Part shown: positions 55,351-64,000 of the stretch, one piece after another | Layout: the number at the start of each line of letters is the position of its first letter | Numbering within the stretch: the stretch's first letter is position 1 | NCBI RefSeq assembly: GCF_004664715.2 | Contig: NC_051082.1 | Location: forward strand, 3,072,124-3,136,123 | Reading direction: 5' to 3' | Length of the DNA stretch: 64,000 nt | Origin: Peromyscus leucopus | Lineage: Eukaryota; Chordata; Mammalia; Rodentia; Cricetidae | Translations under genes and position numbers: made by a program | Notes under the pieces: model-generated | Told to the model about the DNA's origin: nothing | The model's input: only the letters and a program-made list of their open reading frames with translations | The model's database searches: none

Positions 55351-58139
55351 ATGTCCAATCCCAAGGACTCGTTTTGCTCTCGGTGAGAGCTGTGGAGGAA
55401 GCCGACAGTCTCATTCTCAGTTTGGAACCTACACTGCTGAGCTTGGACCCACTGGACGCCATTCTTTGCTAGGACAGCTCTGGACAGCAACCACAGAGCA
55501 AGCATAGGTGCTGACACTCATCCAGTCTTGATCCCTGAAGGCTGCTGTGGGGACTCAGCATTCAGAGCCACTACCTCCTGGAGGGAGTCTTTCCTCTGGA
55601 CACTTGGCTACTTTCTGCTGTCATATTTCACCACTGTCTCTGCTGGGCTACACTGTCTGTGTGATGCTTTTAGACCTGCTCTGTAGGAGCAGACTCCATG
55701 GAATGTATGAGTCCCATCCACATGCTGGCTGCCTGCATGGCTTCCCAATGGGCTCAGCCACTGAGGCATCATCATCCAACTGCAGAAGGAAGAAGTGAGG
55801 CAGAGGCCATGGTATTTATTCCCCGATTTTCTCTCTGCTGCAGGCTGTTGGACTGGTTATCTGCTGCAGCCTCCTCCATGTGGCCATCCTCTTCTTCCAA
55901 GAATTTACACCTTCTCTTGACCTTTTAACCTAGTGGCAGTCATTGGCCCTGGTTCTTGGCCACGGCTGGATGCTTCTTCACCCCCGGTGGCCCCTACTCC
56001 ACACACACAGCTTTGTAAACAGCACCTTTGTAGGGAGTTGGCCTTCATGCTCCTGCAGACTACTCTGCATCATAGGTCCAAGCCTATGATGGTTTCCAGC
56101 TGAACAGGGAGATCTGGGTTTCCCATGCCTTATGAATGCACCATGTAGCCCACCATTGGGAGGGGGAAGGGAATGCATCTGAGTCCATCTCATAAGAAAC
56201 AAAACTGTAGCTACCATTACTGCACCCAGCTCCCACTCCCCTACCCATGCCTGTGCTTGGAGCAAGCCAAATCCAAGTCAGTAATCCTCTATTAATGGCA
56301 AGCAGAGGCTGGGGGGGGGGGGGAGACAGGAGAGCTGTCCACGGTGCTGATCCGGTTGGCTGCACCTGCGAGGAGGCTCAAACCCCAGCCCTTGGCTGGC
56401 GTCGGCGGTCCTTTCTGTCATCCTGGTCAGCGTTGTTTTCCAAAAGGAACTTGTGCCAGGAATTCTCAAACAGGCATTGGTGAGGATCAAGGTAATTGAT
56501 TAAATGTCTTCAAATGCATTCCTCTGGGACACCTGTGCCAGACGGCCGCAGTCTAAATGCAAATACAGCCCGAGAAGTAACGCCTGAATTCATTTGCTCT
56601 GTGCCGGTGACTGACATGAGCTCACCATCATGGCAGCCCAGAAGAGAGCAGAGACCTTGGTATGAGATGAAGGGCACACGGCATGTGATAACAAAGCCAC
56701 CTTTGAGGCTGGCAGTATGGCTGCCTCAAAACCAAGGCATGGCCTTGTCACTTAATACATGCATCAGTGCAAGACTCTAGACACCCGTGAGACTCAGTTT
56801 CCTTATCTATAGTTTGTGGAAAGATAATGATAGGAGCCCAGAGACTATGCAAGGGCAGGCTGTGAGCACCAAACAGTAACAACTGTCCTCCAGAAAGGTC
56901 ACGTGTCCTCATCATCGCCGGTTCCTGCACTGTTGGAAATAGACACCGTGAATTGTGGGAGCTTTGACTCTCTGGGAATCCATCTCATCAGCGGTGTGTT
57001 GGATACAGTCATGCTCAGAAATCCAGGCAGCCTGCACAGCACCATTTAAGCACATGCTACAGGGCACAGGGGCCCGTGCTGTGACTCTGACTGAGTGTCA
57101 ACCTTCTTTGACAAATGCAGAGCTCACTCAAGCCGTTCTTCCAGGTCAGGTCATATTCATCACACCTGGGGGCCAGCTATGAGGAGAGAGCTGTGGGGAG
57201 AAGGCTGTCCTCTCATGAAGTGGAGAACTTCACATTCTGGCCAGAGCCAGGGCTCAACAGTGAGTAGTTGACTCACAGTATGTCCTCAGAAGGCTGGTTT
57301 CTGGTTCCATCCAGATCTGTCCAGGTCTCCTCCACAGCCTGATGTTGGATAGGTCATTAGAGCATGTGTGTTGGGGAATGCTCTGATTCCACTCTCCCTG
57401 GCCTCCCAGGATACACTCGCTCCCAGAGTGCTCATCTCAGATGGGCCCAGCAGAAACTGGCACGCTTTTATCTGGGGCTCTGAAGGGAAGGGTAACCTGT
57501 GAGCCTCTTCACAGCACCACATCCCCAGGCAAAGCAACAGGCAGAGCAGCTGTAGATTCTGGAGCCGGGAATAGATGGTGTTGCCTGTCAGCCAATGCAG
57601 TCCTCTTTCCATGACTAATGAGCGTGTTCCAAGCCTGGGGGACACACTGAAAACATTCCCCCCATTAATCTAAGAAGGCTGATGCCACAGTCTAACTGTC
57701 AGTGCCAGGCCCCGGTGCAGAGTCACACAGGCTTTTAAGCACCACTGTATGCTGCCCGACTTTCTGGGCACGCAGCTCCGCTTCCAGCCTGCGAGGCCCG
57801 CTCCATTAAGATCTAATTCCGTGTGAATTGCAGAATTGTGATTTGGCATCATGTGAGCAAGTCTCTCAAAGATTCTCCTCCGGCCGTCTGAAGAGTTAGG
57901 TTTTCTCTCTCCCCTGACTTCTCCCCCCGCCTCCATTCCCCACCCCAGTGGTCTGAGTCCTAATTGAGAATTCATAAAGAAGCATCTAGGGCCAATCCTT
58001 CAGGCTCCGATCCGAACCTCTTATTGAAGATAAGCAGGCACAATGTATAGCTTAGAGCTGCTGATGTGGGGACTGGGCTGGCATCGGGGCAGGAACTGGG
58101 AGCCCTGCTCTGTGCGGTTGACTTACAGTGGTCAACTTA
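55351..58139. other. MYO18B intron; mostly unique
   Basis: G-run at 56311-56323. 56440-56660 is non-repetitive with an octamer ATGCAAAT at 56557-56564. MIR-like trace at about 56785-56835 ('gagactcagtttccttatct'). No exon recognised. Confidence 0.5.
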
Positions 58140-58427
58140 TCTTCTTGTTTTCGATAGTCAGTGATGTTCCTCCTGGGTTGTCAACTTGGTTATTTTCTTG
58201 TCAACTTGACACAAATTAGAGTCATCTGAGAAGAGGAACCTCAGATGAAAAAAGATGCCTCCGTCGGAGTGGCCTATAGGTGAGTCTATACAGTAGTTTC
58301 TTGATTAATGATGGATGTGGGGGGGTCCACCCCATTGTGGGTGGTGCCACCCCTAGACAGGTGGTCCTGCATGTCACAAGAAGGCAGGATGAGCAAGCCA
58401 TGAGGAGCAAGCCAGTAAACAGCATTC
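58140..58427 (+). repeat. Rodent interspersed repeat, left half
   Basis: 'tcttgtcaacttgacacaaa', 'tcatctgagaagaggaacct', 'ttcttgattaatgatggatg' belong to a familiar rodent repeat of unsettled name, interrupted at 58428. Confidence 0.7.
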
Positions 58428-58685
58428 TGTGGTGATATTTTTATATGTGCTCTAATAAATAAAGCTTGCTTGGAGATCAGAGAAAGAAGCCAGTCACTAT
58501 ATTAAACATAGAGGCTTTCAGTCTGAGGATTCATGGAAACAGGATCAGCTGAGGAGTTGGTTGGCTCTGGCTTGTTCTGCTTCTCTGATCTTTCAGGTTT
58601 TCACCCTACTATCTGGCTCCGTGTTTATTATTATTATTATTATTATTATTATAATTATAATTATTATTTATTAGTTCATGATACA
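58428..58685 (+). mobile_element. Internally deleted solo LTR, 258 bp
   Basis: Starts TGTGGTGATATTTTTATATG and ends TTCATGATACA, the same family as 6658-7138 but about half as long. The central part with the B1-like segments is missing, and a TTA microsatellite (58628-58675) has grown near the 3' end. Flanks gcattc (58422-58427) and gccttc (58686-58691) differ at one base and fit a 6-bp duplication. Confidence 0.8.
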
Positions 58686-58860
58686 GCCTTCCTCCATGGT
58701 GTTTGCTTCAGTTCCTGCCTCCAGATTCCTGCCTTGAGTTTCTGTCCTGACTTCCTTTGATAACTTACTGTGATGTAGAACCATGAGCCAAAATGAACCC
58801 TCTTCCTCACCAAGTTGATTCTGGTCATGGTGATGGCCAGCATTAGAAACCCTAAGACAG
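58686..58860 (+). repeat. Rodent interspersed repeat, right half
   Basis: Resumes with 'cttcctccatggtgtttgct' and ends 'attagaaaccctaagacag'. Confidence 0.7.
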
Positions 58861-59525
58861 TGGTGAACAGGAGATCTGAGCACTACTGACCCTTTGGAAT
58901 GAGCCAGAACTTCCCTGTAGACGTCTTTTCTTTCCCACTATCTGGGAACTGAGAATCTCAGTGGTTTCAGCAAAGCACCGTGAGAGAAGGATTGGAGAGG
59001 GAAGAAAAAGGAGAAAAGCCTGGACGTCCTCCCCCAGGACCTGCATGTGACATGGTCCTGTAGTGTGATGCAACTCTGTCCTAGATGGTGGCGCTGCTCT
59101 GGGGACTGTGGAAACATGGAGACTGTGGCCTAGCTGGCAGAGTATTAGAGCTGTGGGAGGTCCCTTAAAGGTGACCCCAGCTTCTAGTTCAGAGTGAGAA
59201 CATGCCAGGCTGCACGCCCTTTGTCTTCCCAGCTGACATGCCCCCTTCCACAAGAGGTCACACCTATGAGACAAACCTCTCCTCTCTTAAGAAAGAAGTT
59301 AATACAAAGTTCTTCTCGCACTTTCTAGAACAATCCTCTCTTGACCCTTGTTCACTCTTCCTCGGATTCTCCACTCATAGGTCTGTGCTGTCTCCTCCTT
59401 AGTGAGCCGGGGCCACTTTTCCCACTGGTCACCTGCCACCAGAGGCTTTTTCACTTCCCACAGAGCCAGCCACACTCTTAGTTTTTAGATTTATATTAAT
59501 TTGTCCATTCATTTTCACACATACA
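58861..59525. other. MYO18B intron; no feature recognised
   Basis: Unique sequence. Confidence 0.5.
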
Positions 59526-59533
59526 CACACCAC

Positions 59534-59572
<39 letters not shown>

Positions 59573-59580
59573 ACACACAC
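59526..59580 (+). repeat. (CA)n microsatellite
   Basis: Interrupted CA run. Confidence 0.95.
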
Positions 59581-59758
59581 TCCATTCCTTAGTCATTCAA
59601 CAAACCCAGGCTCCGGGCATGGCACTGAACATTTCACACAAGCTATTCAGTGCCCGTTCACCATAAGATGGTGAAAAAAGTGGCAACAAAAAGAGAGAAA
59701 ATGCAAAGCCCCAGCAGGATGTCTGGATGGGACATATACTCAGGGAAGGGTTATGAAA

Positions 59759-60403
59759 CGGATGGATGGGTGGATGGGTGGATGGATGGGTGGGTGGATG
59801 GATGGGTGGATGGATGGATGGATGGATGGATGGATGGATGGATGGATGATGGATGGATGGGTGGATGGATGGGTGGGTGGGTGGGTGGATGGATGGATGG
59901 ATGGATGGATGGATGGGTAGGTGGATGGATGGATGGGTAGGTGGGTGGATGGATGGATGGATGGATGGATGGGTGAGTGGATGGATGGATGGATGGATGG
60001 ATGGATGGATGGATGGATGGATGGGTGGGTGGGTAGGTGGATGGATGGATGGATGGATGGGTGAGTGGATGGATGGATGGATGGGTGGATGGGTGGATGG
60101 ATGGATGGGTGGATGGGTGAGTGGATGGATGGGTGGGTGGGTGGATGGATGGATGGGTGGATGGGTGGATGGATGGTGGATGGGTGAGTGGATGGATGGA
60201 TGGATGGGTGGATGGATGGATGGGTGGATGGATGGATGGATGGGTGGATGGGTGGGTGGATGGGTGGATGGATGGGTGGGTGGATGGGCGGATGGATGGA
60301 TGGATGGGTAGATGGGTGGATGGGTGGGTGGATGGGTGGATGGGTGGGTGGATGGACGGATGGATGGATGGATGGGTGGATGGGTGGGTGGATGGGTGGA
60401 TGA
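59759..60403 (+). repeat. (GGAT/GGGT)n array, about 645 bp
   Basis: Almost pure TGGA/TGGG tetranucleotides with rare gtaggt and gtgagt variants. The pattern of GGGT among GGAT units recurs over longer stretches. It opens false frames (Trp/Met/Asp/Gly on plus, His/Pro/Ser/Ile on minus). Confidence 0.98.
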
Positions 60404-61584
60404 ACAGAGGCAATGAGCAATGGCTGAGCTCCCCCCAGCACGTGCTTCTGAATGCAGCATTGTGGTTTTTACCTCTTATAATCCATCTTAGAAATGAAGA
60501 GATCAGAGTGACTGAATATTTGCTTGAAGTCATGCAGATATTTAGGGACCCTTAAAAAGAATTGCAGAGTCTATGTCTTCCCCTCCTCCAACCACAGCAA
60601 TCCTATTCGCTGCCTGGGGTGCTCCTGGGCACCAGGCACATCTCTTGACCCCTATGTTCAGTCATCACACCACACCTCCACAGCTTCCCTGAGGCATGGG
60701 CCAGTCCCCTCCCAGCCTGAGGAACTGTGAGGCTGATGGTGGGAACTGGAGGCACAGTCAAGCAAAAAAGACACTGGAGGCTCAGCAGCGAAGAAGATGC
60801 ATGGCCTCCGGTGTGTAGACCAGAATAAGATGGTCTCGAGCTGGACTCAGTTACCCAAGGCCCGAAGTTCAGAAAAGATGGGCCCAGGCAGAGGAGAGGG
60901 TGAGTCTTGTTGCCAGGGAAACAGACAGAGGAAGGTTCTTGTGTGTGTATCATCTGGGGTAGCAAACCTCTAAGGATGGAGGGGATCCCTCATACCACAG
61001 ACTGGGGTGATGTCTGGGGTGCTCTGTGACCTCATCCTGGTTCACTCCCCATCTGAGAAGTCTGGCCTCCACTTCATGCCACAACCTGTCCCCACCCCTC
61101 CAAGCATGATTACTCTGCCTCCTTTGAGATCCCTTCTCCTTTTTTATTATTTATTGGGAAAGTGACATCTCTCAATGAAAATGAACATGGCTCCAGTATT
61201 TGGCTCAGAGGCCAAAGATCCCAGTGTCCCCAGCCATTCCATGTCACTGTCATGAGCACAAATGTTCTGGGAAAGCCAGTGTCCACTCCTAGAACACGTC
61301 AGTGATAAAAGATTCAACACATGCAATCTTTTCCCTGAGAAGCTGATGGAGGAGGTGGGAGGGACATTACTGGAGGGACACTTCCTGAGGGAAGTGACTG
61401 CACCAATGTCTGCCAACTCACCTACAGTCTGGCCACTGCTGAGCAGGGAACAGAAATTCTGGGCACTTCACCTGCCCAGCATCTCTGTCTTGCTGTGGTT
61501 GGACATGTACTTCTTCACAGGTCAAGGTTATTGACCCCTGGGAACTTCCCCAAGGAAGGTGATAATTACATTCCCAATCTAGGT
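60404..61584. other. MYO18B intron; no exon recognised
   Basis: Unique sequence. Confidence 0.5.
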
Positions 61585-62040
61585 ATGAAAGTGTGGCTAG
61601 GGAGGTAGAGTGTTGGCCATGTGAGCAGAAGGACCTGAGTGTGAGCTCCAATACCCATGTGAGGAATGACTGAGTGTGAGCTCCAGTACCCATGTGAGAA
61701 ATACCTGAGTGTGAGCTCCAGTGTCCATGTGAGAAATGCCTGAGTGTGAGCTCCAGTACCATGTGAGAAACACCTGAGTGTGAACTTTAATATCCATGTG
61801 AGAAATGCCTAGTGTGAGCTCTAGTACCCCTGTGAGAAATGCTGGCCATTATGGCACATGCTGGCAATCCCAGCATTAGGAGAGCAGAGACAGGCAGATC
61901 CCCGGGCGCACTGGCCAGCCAGCCTAGCTAGCGAGAGATTCTGTCTCCACAAACAAGGTAGATGGCACCTGAGGAATGAGGAATGACAGTCAAAATTGAC
62001 CTCTGGCTTCCACATGCACACATGTGCCTATGCACCTGCA
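61585..62040 (+). repeat. B4/RSINE1-type SINE with internal expansion
   Basis: Head 'gtgtggctagggaggtagag', then tandem units (61629-61850), then 'ggcacatgctggcaatccca', 'ccagccagcctagctagcga', 'ggtagatggcacctgaggaa' and 'attgacctctggcttccaca'. Confidence 0.85.
61629..61850 (+). repeat. Tandem 35-bp units inside the SINE
   Basis: Six units of cctgagtgtgagctccagta plus cccatgtgagaaata, each corresponding to one segment of the SINE; the last copies are more diverged. Confidence 0.92.
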
Positions 62041-62176
62041 CATACATGAACACACCAGCACACAGGCGTCCACACACTGAGTGCAAAACACATAGAAAAG
62101 AGCCTCCTAAAACAGGGTGCTGGGAAAGCTGGTGAATGTGTGTGTTCATTGCACAGACTTTAGAAAATAGATACAG

Positions 62177-62232
62177 AGAGAGAGAGACAGAGAGAGACAG
62201 AGACAGAGACAGAGACAGAGAGAGACAGAGAG
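62177..62232 (+). repeat. (GA)n/(CAGAGA)n microsatellite
   Basis: GAGA and CAGAGA units. Confidence 0.93.
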
Positions 62233-62379
62233 TGTTACATGTGTCCTCTCCCTCAGTGCCAGGGTTTCTCAGGTCTTGACTCATCTCTAATCCTGATATC
62301 TGGTTCTTCCATGGAGAAAATCACGGTCGACCCATAACCCCCTCTGCCTACTTCACCTGTCAGGCTTGAGCCCTAACTG

Positions 62380-62510
62380 CAGGAGCGATAGCACACGCCT
62401 TTAATCTCAGCACTTGCGGGAGTGGGGGGCGGGCAGAGGCAGGGGGATCTCTGTGAGTTCAAAGGCCAGCCTGGTTCACATGGCAAGTTCTAAGCTAGCC
62501 AGGGCGGCAC
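62380..62510 (+). repeat. B1-type SINE (forward), diverged
   Basis: 'gcacacgcctttaatctcag', 'gggatctctgtgagttcaaa', 'ggccagcctggttcacatgg'. Confidence 0.85.
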
Positions 62511-63317
62511 AGTAAGAACACTCCTCAAGAACGAAGTGTTTCTTTCGTGAGGAGAGGTTTACAAAACTTCTCGGGTTCCGACTCTGTGCACAAAGCTAAC
62601 TTGCTGCTTGACTTGGAAGGTCCCTGAAGTCAGGGTCCTTGGAACAGAGAAGCTTTCTCCCCAGGGCCTGGTATTTGGCTGCTCTGACTGCACCAGCAAA
62701 TGGGTCGGGGCTGGCAGACTCCCAGTGCTGCTCCTTAGGTGGGGACAGAGGCAGCCGGGCCACCAGGAGGGAGCCACATCTTCGGGCTGCTTAGCACAAG
62801 TCTATGCAAGAGGCTGCACCATGGAGGCCGCAATGGGGCAGCCACGCGGCGGGAACAGGTAGCCGTGCCGGCAGGACAAACGCATTGGGATGACAGGGGA
62901 AGCCCGGGAACAGGCTGCCACACCCTCCTGCCGTGATGGACTGGCGTCCCTGAAGCATAAGTCAAGGTAAGCTCACGTTTAAGCAGCCGGATCTAGGAGT
63001 TGTGTCACAACAACAAGAAAGCTGTGAACACAGGCCTAGACCGGACAAGCTGCTTCTCCAGAACCCCTCACCGGTCTGGTCTCTTTCCAACTGCCTCACT
63101 CACGTCCAGCAAGCCAGGTCCCGGGCTTCATGGTGACAAGGACGGTGGCGTCTCTCTTCTCTCGGTCCAAACCACCCAGCTATGCTTGCAACCCTCAGAG
63201 GTTTTTGTGTGCCCGGGCAGGTACAGCCTGGGACCTCTGGGGACAACAGAGCTCTGCCGAGCACAGCCCCACCTCTGACCCAGTCACCTCTGACCCAGTC
63301 ATCTCCCAATCTGTCAC
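62511..63317. other. MYO18B intron; no exon recognised
   Basis: Unique sequence up to the donor GTGACA at 63312-63317. Confidence 0.55.
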
Positions 63318-63448
63318 CTTTCTGTGTCACTATCGCTGGATGCCACCTCTTCCAACGCCGCCTGCAGGTCCGCGATGCGCCGGATGGACGTCTCCAGGTC
63401 TGTCTGCAATGTCTGCCTCACGGCGGCCAGCTCCTCCACATACTTCTC
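63318..63448 (-). CDS. MYO18B: MYO18B coding exon (end of coiled-coil tail)
   Basis: Internal exon of unconventional myosin XVIIIB, a sarcomere-associated class XVIII myosin of striated muscle. On the minus strand the acceptor CTGCAG lies just before GAG at 63448 and the donor AAAG/GTGACA follows 63318. The 131 nt encode 43 residues plus two bases: it opens EKYVEELAAVRQ, has LETSIRRIADLQAALEE in the middle and ends EVASSDSDTE. The first part has the heptad pattern expected of the distal myosin tail, and the acidic SSDSDTE marks where the coiled coil ends. The match to MYO18B is from memory of the human protein and is close to identical over this exon. The exon enters in phase 0 and leaves with two bases (AG) completed by T in the next exon to give Ser. 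The motor domain and most of the tail lie beyond the right edge of the window. Confidence 0.93.
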
Positions 63449-64000
63449 CTGCAGACATAGACCACAGAACCCGTTGGCCCTGAGCGAGAACGCCGCCCCA
63501 CTCCAGAGTTCCGAGTGTGAGGGGGCTTCCCGAGCAGAGTCGACAGCTCATCAACACAGCCTTCCCAGGCTCTCGCTGCAGATGGGGAAAACGTGAAGCC
63601 CTGGGAGTCCCGGCAGATACAACACATTCTACACAGGAGGGAGAGACCATAGAGAGCCCTCCTGGCATGTCCCGGGCATGCAAAGCTAGGTCATCTGTGT
63701 AGGGTACTGCTCTGTGTGTGCGTGTGAGCCCAGAGCCATACTTGGATTTATACCACCGCCTCATTGAGAGCTCAGCCATCTTAAACGGATCAGTAAATGA
63801 GCCAATTAAGATGGGCCAGAGGCGCCTGGGAAAAAAGCTGAGCATGAGAGATGGACCTGGTGTAAAAGGTTTGGGGCAGCACAGTGCAGGGCTATGCCAC
63901 CTGGGCATCCATCTTCCCGTTCTCAGTGGTCCCCCGGGCCATGCCTGCCAGTGTGTTGCAACATCCCCCGCCATGATGGTCATGGAGCAGCCCCTGAAAC
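63449..64000. other. MYO18B: Start of the next MYO18B intron
   Basis: Acceptor TATGTCTGCAG ends at 63449. No coiled-coil coding exon is readable to the window edge. The 217-codon minus-strand frame across 63330-63983 is out of frame with the real exon. Confidence 0.65.

Noticed and set aside
59597..60555. Long frames of up to 287 codons on both strands
   Set aside because: They are translations of the GGAT/GGGT array in every frame; no coding signal.
63330..63983. 217-codon minus-strand frame at the right edge
   Set aside because: It runs in the wrong frame across the MYO18B exon at 63318-63448 and has no coiled-coil character.

Overview
This is a window of rodent nuclear DNA, most likely from a cricetid (hamster, vole or deer-mouse group). 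The evidence is the repeat content: B1, B2 and B4-type SINEs, L1 tails and ERV LTRs. The B1 copies at 28732-28927 and 5865-6007 carry the segment 'aggaaaggcgcaaagctaca' or its diverged counterpart, which I associate with cricetid rather than mouse/rat B1. That placement is recalled knowledge, not a search result.

The one protein-coding gene I can support is MYO18B (unconventional myosin XVIIIB), on the minus strand. The window holds its last four coding exons, at 63318-63448, 53282-53326, 51901-52038 and 25907-27149 (stop at 25907-25909). They join in frame (phases 0-2, 2-2, 2-2, 2-stop) and encode 518 residues: the end of the coiled-coil tail and the long serine-rich C-terminal tail. A donor site 12 nt past the stop, a good acceptor at 22888-22890 and an AATAAA at 22693-22698 suggest a final, wholly noncoding exon at about 22680-22887. 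The transcription unit therefore fills roughly 22.7-64 kb, mostly as intron, including one intron of 24.8 kb.

Layout: 1-22.7 kb is downstream intergenic DNA with SINEs, a tailless U6 snRNA retropseudogene, a 481-bp solo LTR, an old L1 piece, a large CA-rich tract, a pair of inverted minisatellite arrays and a G-rich minisatellite. 22.7-27.1 kb holds the 3' end of MYO18B. 27.1-51.9 kb is the large intron, with two LTRs, an ancient DNA transposon-like fragment, three minisatellites (42, 23 and 32 bp units) and an L1 3' end. 51.9-53.3 kb holds two small exons. 53.3-63.3 kb is an intron with LTRs, a 645-bp GGAT-type array and a SINE containing a 35-bp tandem expansion. 63.3-64 kb holds the most upstream exon and the start of the next intron.

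I found no bacterial-type system, CRISPR array or new gene cassette. The noteworthy points are repeat biology (the U6 insertion, the LTR family, SINE-seeded minisatellites and inverted arrays), the noncoding last exon of MYO18B and a few candidate regulatory blocks. Several tandem arrays show irregular indels that may be sequencing or assembly errors.
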